Shown here: piece by piece, positions 5,339-12,554 of the stretch
How positions within the stretch are numbered: position 1 is the stretch's first letter
Layout: each line of letters begins with the position of its first letter
From: a virus
Strand: one strand, 5' to 3'
DNA: 22,894 nt
IMG/VR virus record: IMGVR_UViG_3300020428_000095
Span: 1-22,894 of that record
Position numbers and translations under genes: made by a program
Notes under the pieces: generated by a model
Databases searched by the model: none
Told to the model about the DNA's origin: nothing
The model's input: only the letters and a program-made list of their open reading frames with translations

Positions 5339-6435
5339 GTAACTTCGAGTTAATATCTTTAGAGACAAGGATGGCAACAGATGAAGACAAACATTTACCT
5401 ACCTATGATCATACTAAACTTAGTGCTATCAACACTTGTCCTACGTGGGGTATCTTACGTTATACACATCACAAGAAGATGCCCGGATCAAGTAGAGCGA
5501 TGGCGTTGGATGCGGGATCGGCAGCACATGAAGCTTTCTCAGCGGTACGCTTATATCAGTATGAGAAATTCCAATGCACTAACTCAACACAAAGGGGTAA
5601 TGCAAGGTTCCATGCTAATAGATTATTTGGCAAGGAAAGGAGTGAGCGTATCTACAATGTACTGTCGGACACTGCAACACATAGAACTAATTGTATTAAC
5701 TTCGCGCTTGAAACCTTGGAAAGTGGAGACTTCTATGACGACATCTCAGACAATAGACGTACTATATCCAACATCTCTGAATCCTTAATAGCTTATATAG
5801 ATGCATATGATATGGAACGATATCCTATTTGGGTAAGAAATAAGAAAGATCCAAAGACAGACATAGGAATAGAAATCCCTTTTGATATTGTAGTAGACAT
5901 ACAATATAAATATAAAGATAGAGTTCCACATGAGCTTTCTCCCATATCATTTATGAAAGTAAGATTTACTGGCATATTAGATGGGCTTCATTGGAATAAA
6001 GATGATCTAATAATAATAGAAGAAAAGACAGGGGCCAGGTTAGACGATAGTTGGCTATCACAATGGATCTTATCTCATCAAATTACTGGTTATTGTATAG
6101 CTACTTCTACATTTACTAATACTAAGTGTGATCATGCATTAGTATCTGGCATGAGAATACCAATAGGTAAAGTACCAGCTGAAGGTATTCGTAGAGAGTA
6201 TGTAAATAGATCTCCCTTGTTGTTTGAGAAATGGGCTAACTGGTTTGTTACATCTGTAGAAATGGAAAATACTTGGAGAGATGATGTGGTACAAGCTCCT
6301 ATGTATACACACTCTTGTAATAGATACTTTAGAAGTTGTTCTTTTCTTCCTTTTTGTTCTGAAGATTCTATAGAAAACAAATTAAGTATCATAGATGAAA
6401 TGGAGAATGACGAATGGAATCCTCTAAGCCAGTAG
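5335..6435 (+). CDS. PD-(D/E)XK nuclease, RecB/Cas4-type with Fe-S cysteines
   Basis: The 366-residue protein has the layout of RecB/Cas4/AddB-like exonucleases: an N-terminal Cys35 in AINTCPTW, then AxxAGSAAHEAF with His65, then GILDG with Asp216 and IIEEKTG with Glu229-x-Lys231 as the D...ExK metal site, a Gln/Tyr motif (SQWILSHQITGY), and a C-terminal cluster Cys328, Cys335, Cys341 (CNRYFRSCSFLPFC). One N-terminal and three C-terminal cysteines are what is expected for a 4Fe-4S cluster that staples the nuclease domain. It would resect DNA ends during recombination or degrade host DNA. It starts by 4-bp overlap with the previous gene and lies two genes upstream of a Sak4-type ATPase, fitting an exonuclease/annealing pair. 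Confidence 0.85.
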   Translation: MSNFELISLETRMATDEDKHLPTYDHTKLSAINTCPTWGILRYTHHKKMPGSSRAMALDAGSAAHEAFSAVRLYQYEKFQCTNSTQRGNARFHANRLFGKERSERIYNVLSDTATHRTNCINFALETLESGDFYDDISDNRRTISNISESLIAYIDAYDMERYPIWVRNKKDPKTDIGIEIPFDIVVDIQYKYKDRVPHELSPISFMKVRFTGILDGLHWNKDDLIIIEEKTGARLDDSWLSQWILSHQITGYCIATSTFTNTKCDHALVSGMRIPIGKVPAEGIRREYVNRSPLLFEKWANWFVTSVEMENTWRDDVVQAPMYTHSCNRYFRSCSFLPFCSEDSIENKLSIIDEMENDEWNPLSQ

Positions 6436-6614
6436 AATTTGTCTTATATAGAAACAATAGTAATACATATCTAATAGATAGAAAACATAATGGTGAAAGT
6501 ATTCGCGTATGTACTACAAGTAGTCGTGCTATTGCTGATCACTTAATGAATTTACTAACACGAGGAGATGAATATGCCAAGTACGCCAACGAAAATGTCC
6601 CTTGGGACAGTTGA
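6414..6614 (+). CDS. Small hypothetical protein (66 aa)
   Basis: ATG 6414 lies inside the end of the nuclease gene (22-bp overlap), with GGAGAA about 6 nt upstream. The 66-residue product has short beta-strand-like segments (VEFVLYRNNSNTYLIDRK) followed by a helix (SRAIADHLMNLL). It overlaps the following ATPase gene by 41 bp in another frame. No family is recognised; its position between nuclease and ATPase suggests an accessory part in recombination, which is only inference. Confidence 0.6.
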   Translation: MESSKPVEFVLYRNNSNTYLIDRKHNGESIRVCTTSSRAIADHLMNLLTRGDEYAKYANENVPWDS

Positions 6615-7383
6615 AGTTACTACACCTAAGACACAAGTAAATCGTATGTCTACTATTATATGGGGTCCAAGCGGTTCAGGTAAAACCACCCTAGCTGCTA
6701 CTGCTCCTAGACCTATGTTATATGTTAACTTTGATCCTGACGGTACTAGTTCTCTTATGGATCAGGATGACATATATATTGCAGACTTTAGTATGGAGAA
6801 TCCTAATAAAGTTGTTACATTCAAACATGACAATGCTGGCGGTATTAAACAGATACTAGATGATCATCCAGATATTAAAACTGTAGTGTTTGATTCTATT
6901 ACTAGCTTCAATGAGATGTCATTACGTTATGCTGTATCAGAAGTTCGTGGTGCTACTATGGAAGCTCCAACATTACAAGGTTATGGCAGACGTAACTCTT
7001 ATACTATGCAAGGTATTATGTCTGTTATTAAAGTTACAGGTGCATTAGGTAAACATTGTATATTTGTTGCACACGAAGATTCACCACAGAAAGATGAGTT
7101 ATCTGGTGCTATGATGGTAAGCATCTTAGTGGGTGGTAAAATGCAATCAGAAATTCCAATCAAACTATCAGAAGTTTGGCATATGGAAGACACAGGGAAG
7201 GCTAGGAAAATTACTATACGATCTTCCCGCCTTCGCAAGCCTATGAAAAGTCGGATGTTTGTACAGAGTGGAGATAGTGATTTCACTTGGGACTTTAATC
7301 CAGAGTCATGGGAAGGCGAAGGTATTGAGGCGTGGTATGATGCGTGGAACAAGAATGGTGGTAAAAAGATTCCTTTACCATAG
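6574..7383 (+). CDS. RecA-like AAA_24/Sak4-type ATPase
   Basis: The 269-residue product has Walker A GPSGSGKTT (Gly31-Thr39, Lys37), Walker B TVVFDSIT (Asp107), the LQGYGRRN stretch typical of AAA_24 phage ATPases, and FVAHEDSP after it. These features and the length fit the Sak4 group of phage recombinases, RecA-core single-strand annealing or strand-exchange proteins. ATG 6574 is chosen over 6568 because GAGGAG (6562-6567) is 6 nt upstream of it. Context supports recombination: a RecB-type nuclease upstream and an SSB-like gene downstream. A DnaB-like helicase role is less likely because the protein is short and lacks a primase or DnaB N-domain. Confidence 0.82.
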   Translation: MPSTPTKMSLGTVEVTTPKTQVNRMSTIIWGPSGSGKTTLAATAPRPMLYVNFDPDGTSSLMDQDDIYIADFSMENPNKVVTFKHDNAGGIKQILDDHPDIKTVVFDSITSFNEMSLRYAVSEVRGATMEAPTLQGYGRRNSYTMQGIMSVIKVTGALGKHCIFVAHEDSPQKDELSGAMMVSILVGGKMQSEIPIKLSEVWHMEDTGKARKITIRSSRLRKPMKSRMFVQSGDSDFTWDFNPESWEGEGIEAWYDAWNKNGGKKIPLP

Positions 7384-7409
7384 AAATACTACAATTAGTA
7401 GGCAACAGA

Positions 7410-7450
7410 ATTTTAGGTACTGTATAAAGGGGCTGGACAGTATCTAGAAT
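7410..7450 (+). promoter_or_regulatory. 14-bp hairpin in leader of SSB-like gene
   Basis: The gap between the ATPase and the SSB-like gene holds an imperfect inverted repeat. Bases 7410-7423 (attttaggtactgt) pair with 7437-7450 through 14 bp including two G-U wobbles. The 13-base loop carries AAAGGGG. No T-run follows, so it is not a normal terminator. It may be an RNase processing or mRNA-stabilising site or a translational control element for the gene at 7506. Confidence 0.45.
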
Positions 7451-7505
7451 AATAGTAAACTTATCAGTTCCAATTTCAACAACTTACACAAAGGAGGACA
7501 TTAAT

Positions 7506-7922
7506 ATGTCTGAAGAACTATCTAGTGTCGTAGAATACTCTATCGACCTTAACAAGCAAGAGCAGCCAGAGCCTCTACCAGCTGGCAAGTATACTGGTGT
7601 AATCAGAAATGCAGAAGTTAAGGAATCACAACGTGGTACTATGTATTGCGCTGTTAGTTTCCACATTGGCGCAGATCAATTCCCTGCAGATTACAAAGAC
7701 GGTAATGATGACGGTATGACACTTGTATATCGTCGTGTCGGTCTGGAAGATAACCCTCAAGCACGTTTTGGTACTAAGAGATTCATCGAATCTATTGGAG
7801 CACCTTTATCCAAGCGTATTGATGTAACAGAATGGGTCGGTATGGAAGCTGCCCTTGAAGTTACTCATGAAACTTATGAAGGCGTAACACGAGCATCTAT
7901 TGACCGTGTTCAAGCTGCTTAA
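7506..7922 (+). CDS. Putative single-stranded DNA-binding protein
   Basis: The 138-residue protein starts with an acidic segment and then LPAGKYTGVIRNAEVKES, a pattern shared with phage ssDNA-binding proteins of the DUF669/SSB-like kind. It continues with alternating strands that could form an OB-fold (MYCAVSFHIGADQF, MTLVYRRVGLED). The C-terminus lacks the usual acidic tail of bacterial SSB. ATG 7506 has AGGAGGA (7492-7498), a very strong ribosome binding site, fitting a protein needed in quantity. It directly follows the Sak4-type ATPase and has its own terminator at 7940, as expected for an abundant SSB. The assignment rests on context and a short motif, so it is moderate. Confidence 0.5.
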   Translation: MSEELSSVVEYSIDLNKQEQPEPLPAGKYTGVIRNAEVKESQRGTMYCAVSFHIGADQFPADYKDGNDDGMTLVYRRVGLEDNPQARFGTKRFIESIGAPLSKRIDVTEWVGMEAALEVTHETYEGVTRASIDRVQAA

Positions 7923-7939
7923 ATAATTTTACTCTCAAC

Positions 7940-7979
7940 TTGGGGCGTTAGTATGCAAGTACTAACGTCCAATTTTTTT
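7940..7979 (+). terminator. Rho-independent terminator after SSB-like gene
   Basis: TTGGGGCGTTAGTA (7940-7953) pairs with TACTAACGTCCAA (7960-7972) with one bulged G and one G-U pair, six-base loop, then seven Ts (7973-7979). It lies 18 bp after the SSB-like stop. Only 11 bp remain before the next start, so that gene depends on read-through. Confidence 0.9.
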
Positions 7980-7990
7980 ACGAGGTTGTT

Positions 7991-8200
7991 ATGGCAGAAG
8001 AAAAACCAAAGTTTACACGTACTGCTCGTCCCGTATATGTCATTATGACAGTTAAAGATGATGATGGCAATGTTATGGATGTAGCAAAAGAAAATGTTAC
8101 CATTTTAAGTGTCCATAAAAATTCAGATGAATTACTTGATGTTTTAGATGGAGGAAGCTTGGCAAAAGGCACATTTTATAAACGTATTGCTCTAGCCTAG
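7991..8200 (+). CDS. Small hypothetical protein (69 aa)
   Basis: ATG 7991 has GAGG (7982-7985) upstream. The 69-residue product has a basic N-terminus (MAEEKPKFTRTARPVY) followed by beta strands with a conserved-looking DDDGN turn and VTILSVHKNSDELLDVL. It looks like a small beta-barrel or ssDNA-binding-like fold, but no family is recognised. It sits between a strong terminator (7940-7979) and a promoter-like region (8212-8250), so it probably relies on read-through and should be made at a lower level than the SSB-like protein. Confidence 0.65.
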   Translation: MAEEKPKFTRTARPVYVIMTVKDDDGNVMDVAKENVTILSVHKNSDELLDVLDGGSLAKGTFYKRIALA

Positions 8201-8211
8201 TGTTTTTTGGT

Positions 8212-8250
8212 AGATCATTGTTTGACACACAAGCAATGATCTGCTAAAAA
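8212..8250 (+). promoter_or_regulatory. Promoter embedded in a 13-bp inverted repeat
   Basis: AGATCATTG (8212-8220) and CAATGATCT (8234-8242) form a perfect 9-bp inverted repeat, extended inward by TTTG/CAAG (one G-U) to 13 bp around a 5-base loop. The -35 TTGACA (8222-8227) lies in its centre. After a 17-bp spacer comes TAAAAA (8245-8250) with TGC before it as an extended -10. The -35/-10 arrangement matches 2375-2403. No T-run follows, so this looks like an operator-covered promoter. Transcription would start near 8257, on top of ATG 8256. Confidence 0.6.
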
Positions 8251-8255
8251 GAGAA

Positions 8256-8564
8256 ATGTCTTACGAACCACCACTTCAAATCACAATATCAACTCCAAAT
8301 ACCATACCTATTGGCTTCGGTCCCAATTCCACAGGTAAACGGGGCGGTAATCTTCGTGTTCGTTGTACTGATAATGAGTATGACGCGATTAAGCATGAAG
8401 CAGAACTCCTTAATATATCCCTAGCAACATTTACTCGTTGGTGTGCTACTCATGTAGCTCAAAAATTATCCCAACACAGGGAAACACAATCCACGAGTAA
8501 CATAATTGGAGAAGATAATGAGTCTAGCAATAGCAACAATGGAAGAGCCAACAGAAACAGATAG
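8256..8564 (+). CDS. Ribbon-helix-helix DNA-binding protein
   Basis: The 102-residue protein has a central segment (about residues 32-68: NLRVRCTDNEYDAIKHEAEL, then LNISLATFTRWCATHVAQKL) with the strand-helix-turn-helix pattern of MobC/NikA/Arc-type ribbon-helix-helix proteins. The tail after residue 75 is Ser/Asn-rich and probably disordered. Such proteins bind palindromic DNA as dimers. It lies immediately downstream of an inverted repeat that covers its own -35 box, suggesting autorepression. Only a weak AAGAGA precedes ATG 8256, and the promoter geometry hints at a leaderless or very short-leader mRNA. It overlaps the helicase gene by 47 bp, so it may control the replication operon. Confidence 0.7.
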   Translation: MSYEPPLQITISTPNTIPIGFGPNSTGKRGGNLRVRCTDNEYDAIKHEAELLNISLATFTRWCATHVAQKLSQHRETQSTSNIIGEDNESSNSNNGRANRNR

Positions 8565-9822
8565 CAATGAAATTATATTAGATGATACTCAACAATTAGC
8601 TGTTGATGAGTGTTGTGATATAAAGAAAAGAATAGTAGCTGTCACAGGTGCAGCTGGCACAGGCAAAACCACCATACTACAAAATGTTTATCGTACTTTG
8701 TACGAACAAAATCGTGAAGTTGTTTTATGTGCTCCAACAGGTAAAGCAGCCAAACGTATTACAGAAGCTACTGGTATTCCAGCAATGACCATTCACAGGT
8801 TATTAGAATACCCTCACCCCGGTGAACGTGACGAATTAACAGGTAAAACATTAATCACTACCGATCCTAAACGTGATCGTAACAACCCATTAGATGCAAA
8901 AGTTATACTCGTAGATGAGTATGCTATGGTTAATGTAGAAGTACATCGTAACTTGTTAGATGCCATGCCTTGTGGCGGTATCATTCGTATGTTCGGTGAC
9001 GCTAATCAATTACAACCTATTGAAACTAATAAAAGATTAGCCAAAGAACCCTCCCCATTCATTAAGATGTTAAATAAATTTGATGGCATTAAGTTGCAGA
9101 CTATTCATCGACAAGCTGGTGATAGTAACATCATCTTCAATGGCAAACGTATCATAGAAGGTACTGTACCATTAAAGAAAGAAGATTTTGCTATTAAGAT
9201 TAGTGATGAACCAGTAGAAACTATACTAGACTTTATCCAAGAAAATTTAACAAACAAAATTGACTATGGCATTACTACTAATCAAATCATTTCACCTACC
9301 AAAGTAGGTTGGGTAGGTTGTGAAGCACTTAATGCTGCCATTCAACAATTACTGCAGCCGGGAAACAAAGATTATATCCTTGCTGAACGTCAGAAGTGGA
9401 GCAACATTGAAGAGCAACGATTCTATATAGGTGACAAAGTTATCTTTACTGTTAACAACTATGCTATCGGTGTGTTCAATGGAGAGACAGGTATCATTAC
9501 TAAGTTCTTAGATAATGGTGGTATTATTGTAGACTTTGGCGACAAAGATATAGATATACCAGTGTCATTAGAGATGGAAGGTAGACATGGTACTTACTAT
9601 ATGAACCCACAAAAAGATTTAGACCTTGCTTATGTTATCACTACTCACAAGTCACAAGGTAGTGAGTATGATCGTGTTTGTTATATCATGAATAGATCTA
9701 GGTCTTACTTACTTAATAGAAAGAATTTCTATACAGCAATCAGCAGAGCAAAGAGTCATGTTACTGTTATCACTGACTCTAAAAGTCTCAATCTTAGCTT
9801 ATATAAAAAAGGAGATAAGTAA
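8518..9822 (+). CDS. RecD/Dda-like SF1 DNA helicase
   Basis: The frame could begin at a TTG at 8506, but ATG 8518 is preferred, with GGAG (8508-8511) 6 nt upstream. The 434-residue protein is a compact SF1B helicase: Walker A GAAGTGKTT (Gly44-Lys50-Thr51), CAPTGKAAKRI (motif Ia), Walker B VDEYAM (Asp133-Glu134), GDANQLQPIE (motif III), TIHRQ (motif IV), a beta-rich insertion with FNGETGIITKF, and C-terminal THKSQGSEYDRV and YTAISRAKSHV (motifs V and VI, Arg410). Length and layout match T4 Dda and RecD2-like 5'-3' helicases. It probably unwinds or remodels DNA at forks and during recombination, working with the PolA two genes downstream. Confidence 0.9.
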   Translation: MSLAIATMEEPTETDSNEIILDDTQQLAVDECCDIKKRIVAVTGAAGTGKTTILQNVYRTLYEQNREVVLCAPTGKAAKRITEATGIPAMTIHRLLEYPHPGERDELTGKTLITTDPKRDRNNPLDAKVILVDEYAMVNVEVHRNLLDAMPCGGIIRMFGDANQLQPIETNKRLAKEPSPFIKMLNKFDGIKLQTIHRQAGDSNIIFNGKRIIEGTVPLKKEDFAIKISDEPVETILDFIQENLTNKIDYGITTNQIISPTKVGWVGCEALNAAIQQLLQPGNKDYILAERQKWSNIEEQRFYIGDKVIFTVNNYAIGVFNGETGIITKFLDNGGIIVDFGDKDIDIPVSLEMEGRHGTYYMNPQKDLDLAYVITTHKSQGSEYDRVCYIMNRSRSYLLNRKNFYTAISRAKSHVTVITDSKSLNLSLYKKGDK

Positions 9823-9823
9823 T

Positions 9824-10108
9824 ATGACAGATACTGATGGAAATTTAGACATATTATCTGAAGCACTAGCTATAGTACGAACAAGAGAGAAAGCATATGG
9901 AGAAGCATCAGAAAATTTAGAACTTATTGCTTCTTTATGGTCTATGTATTTAGGTGTAGGTATTAATTTACATAATAAAGATGTAGCTCTTATGATGATA
10001 TTGCTAAAAATTGCAAGAGCTAAACATCCATTATTTCATAAAGATAACTACGTAGATATAGCTGGTTATGCTGCCATTGCAGCAGAACAAGACGAACAAG
10101 GAATTTAA
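9824..10108 (+). CDS. DUF6378-like phage protein
   Basis: The 94-residue product begins at ATG 9824 behind GGAGA (9810-9815); an upstream in-frame start would overlap the helicase. It has TREKAYGEASENLELIASLW near residues 20-40, then DVALMMILLKIARAKHPLFH and DNYVDIAGYAAIAAE, the pattern of the DUF6378 family common in tailed phages, a small all-helical domain that resembles MazG-type folds in its helical E..D layout. A nucleotide-pool role is possible but not shown. It ends with TAA one base before the PolA start. Confidence 0.7.
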   Translation: MTDTDGNLDILSEALAIVRTREKAYGEASENLELIASLWSMYLGVGINLHNKDVALMMILLKIARAKHPLFHKDNYVDIAGYAAIAAEQDEQGI

Positions 10109-10109
10109 T

Positions 10110-12554
10110 ATGGCTGATACAGTATCAGAAGCATGGCTTATGCGCGAGTTTACTACTAGGGCTAAAGCCTGTTTGTTAACTGTTAACTGTTTAGGATGGG
10201 GCGATCTTAATAGTGAGATCTGTATCATTGGTGAAGCTGTTAATGAACATGAAGCTGCAATGAAAATGCCTATGGTAGGTGGTCGTGGTAGACTACTATG
10301 GGACACACTACGTCCATTAAATATAGAACGATCAGATTGTTATGTTACTAACGTGGTAAAAAAGCAAACATCTATGTCTTCTAAAGTAGATGCCAAAAGT
10401 CCTGTTAAAAAATCAGAGATAGAACATTGGGAAGGCTTATTAGAATGGGAGTTAGATCACTTACCCAATCTTAAATACATTCTTTGTCTTGGCAACTTTG
10501 CATTACATGCTTTAACTAATGAAGAAGGTATTACCAAGTGGCGTGGTTCTGTCTTTGATTGTAAGGTAGGTAGACAACAACGTGTTGTTAAAGTAATTGT
10601 ATCTAATGAACCCGGACATATCTTACGTAATCTTTCTATGGAACCTATGTACAGATTTGACTTAGCTAAACTCAGGAGAGTAATGGATGGAAAATTCAGA
10701 CAACATAATATTAACGGAATCATTAACCCAAGTTATGACGAAGCTATCAGATATATCGATAAGCTTGAGCGAGACAGTGAACCAATTGCTTTTGATATCG
10801 AAATTATTGCCAACGAAACAGCCTGTATTGGATTTGCCAACAATGCCTATGAAGGAATATGCATTAACTTCCGCGACGGATCTAAAAACAGGTACGATCT
10901 ACAACAAGAAAGACTTCTGCGTGATAGAATCCAACGATTCTTTCATAATAAAAGTAATAAATTCATAGCACAAAACGGTTCGTTTGACTGTGGTTGGTTA
11001 TGGTTCAAAGATAGAATACGTGTTCCAGAATTATGGTTCGATACTCTATTAGCTCATCATACTTTGTACCCTAGTATGCCACATAACTTAGGTTACTTAA
11101 CTGCCCAGTATACTGATCATCCATACTACAAAGATGAAGGTAAAACTTGGCGCGAAGGAGGTAACATCAATCAGTTCTGGCATTACAATGTCAAAGATTG
11201 TTGTATTACATGGGCTGTGCATAAACAATTACATAAAGAATTAATCAGCCAAAAACTAAATGAGTTCTACTTTTCTCATGTGCAGCGACTACAGTCTCAC
11301 CTAGTACGTATGCAAGTCGGTGGTGTACTAGCTGATATTTCACTAAAAGATAAAATAGCAACAGAACTCAAATCAGAATTAGATGATCAACTCAAAGACT
11401 TCCACAAAAAAGTACTCAAGCTTACTGGTGATCGTAGCTTTGTACCCAACCCTAAATCTCCCAAACAATTACAAGAGTTATTCTTTAACTACTTAGGTCT
11501 AGTAGGCAGAGGTAGTAGTACTAACAAAGATAATCGTCAACGTATGATCGACAATCCCAAAACATCTCCAGAAAAGAAAGAGTTATTAATAGTACTCAAT
11601 GATTATCTTACTGAGCACAAGTTCTATAGTACATATGCTACACAGAAAGCTGATCCCGATCATCGTATCCGTTGTGAGTATAAACAATTCGGTGTGCAAT
11701 CGGCACCTGGGCGACTAAGTAGTAGTAAAACTTTATGGGGTAGTGGCATGAATTTGCAGAACCAACCTCATCGTGCTTATCCTATGTTCATTGCAGACGA
11801 TGGTTACATGCTTAGTTACTTTGATCTGCGACAAGCAGAAGCTAAAGTTGTTGCATACATATGGGGTGTCCAAGGTCTTATAGAAAATTTCAAACGTGCA
11901 GAAACAGAAGATGGCTTCGATGTACATAGAGGTAATGCTGCACGTATATTCAAATGTGACTATGACGATGTACCTAGTGGTGATTGGGATGATGATCTTA
12001 AACCAACGATTAGATACTTAGGCAAGCGTTGTGTTCATGGTCTTAACTATAGGATGCAAGCACCTAAGTTAGCAGAAGTATGTAACATACCAATGCAGCA
12101 AGCATACGAAGCCTTTGCATCTTATCATCGTGCCTTTCCAGAAATACAGAAAGGTTGGGCAGACACTATCAAAGAAGTACGTAATGATCGTATGTTGTTT
12201 ACTCCACTAGGTCGTAGACTTATATGGTTAGAACGTCTTACAGAAGAAAGCTTTGATTCAGTTATTGCTTTCAAACCACAGTCTACTATTGGTGACAAAG
12301 TATCTAGTGTTATATACGAATGTCATGATGATCCTGAATGGCCTGAAGATGCTCGTATGTTACTCAATGTACATGATGCGTTGATCGCCATACACAAACC
12401 AGAGTCAGCTACCATAGTACAAAAGATTATGAAACAACATGCTGAAGCTCCCATTATGATTAGAGGAGAAGCAGTTAGTATAGGTACAGATTTCAAACAA
12501 TCACAACCAGACGAACAGGGAGTACATAGATGGAGTACGTTGAAAAATATATAA
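10110..12554 (+). CDS. polA: UDG-like/exonuclease/family A DNA polymerase fusion
   Basis: ATG 10110 directly follows the previous stop; the product is 814 residues. Residues about 35-190 resemble a family 4 uracil-DNA glycosylase: IIGEAVNEHE (Glu42), MVGGRGRLL, YVTNVVKK and a C-terminal SNEPGHILRN in place of HPSY. The Fe-S cysteines and the His of the last motif are missing, so activity is doubtful. A proofreading exonuclease follows: Asp229-x-Glu231, Asp293 (QNGSFDCG), Tyr359-Asp363 (YNVKD). The polymerase has motif A YFDLRQAE (Asp572), motif B R635-K639-H643-G-Y647 and motif C VHDA (His755, Asp756, Ala757). His643 is at the E. coli Phe762 position, usually Phe, Tyr or Leu, and Ala757 replaces the usual Glu of HDE. 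The exonuclease residues and both metal-binding Asp residues are present, so it is probably an active replicative polymerase. Confidence 0.92.
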   Translation: MADTVSEAWLMREFTTRAKACLLTVNCLGWGDLNSEICIIGEAVNEHEAAMKMPMVGGRGRLLWDTLRPLNIERSDCYVTNVVKKQTSMSSKVDAKSPVKKSEIEHWEGLLEWELDHLPNLKYILCLGNFALHALTNEEGITKWRGSVFDCKVGRQQRVVKVIVSNEPGHILRNLSMEPMYRFDLAKLRRVMDGKFRQHNINGIINPSYDEAIRYIDKLERDSEPIAFDIEIIANETACIGFANNAYEGICINFRDGSKNRYDLQQERLLRDRIQRFFHNKSNKFIAQNGSFDCGWLWFKDRIRVPELWFDTLLAHHTLYPSMPHNLGYLTAQYTDHPYYKDEGKTWREGGNINQFWHYNVKDCCITWAVHKQLHKELISQKLNEFYFSHVQRLQSHLVRMQVGGVLADISLKDKIATELKSELDDQLKDFHKKVLKLTGDRSFVPNPKSPKQLQELFFNYLGLVGRGSSTNKDNRQRMIDNPKTSPEKKELLIVLNDYLTEHKFYSTYATQKADPDHRIRCEYKQFGVQSAPGRLSSSKTLWGSGMNLQNQPHRAYPMFIADDGYMLSYFDLRQAEAKVVAYIWGVQGLIENFKRAETEDGFDVHRGNAARIFKCDYDDVPSGDWDDDLKPTIRYLGKRCVHGLNYRMQAPKLAEVCNIPMQQAYEAFASYHRAFPEIQKGWADTIKEVRNDRMLFTPLGRRLIWLERLTEESFDSVIAFKPQSTIGDKVSSVIYECHDDPEWPEDARMLLNVHDALIAIHKPESATIVQKIMKQHAEAPIMIRGEAVSIGTDFKQSQPDEQGVHRWSTLKNI

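Noticed and set aside
7355-7367. GGTGGTAAAAAG near the end of the ATPase gene
   Set aside because: Encodes GGKK and lacks the rest of the motif; coincidence.
7259-7447. 62-codon frame spanning the end of the ATPase gene and the hairpin gap
   Set aside because: No ribosome binding site and its end lies in the 7410-7450 stem; unlikely to be coding.
8212-8242. Inverted repeat as a Rho-independent terminator of the 7991 gene
   Set aside because: No T-run follows on either strand; it instead embraces a perfect -35 box.
10351-10362. CGTGGTAAAAA match to the promoter motif inside polA
   Set aside because: Lies in the UDG motif codons for NVVKK, and no -35 is found 17 bp upstream; likely coding coincidence.
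10687-10968. 93-codon plus-strand frame inside polA
   Set aside because: Overlaps the exonuclease domain coding sequence; no independent evidence.
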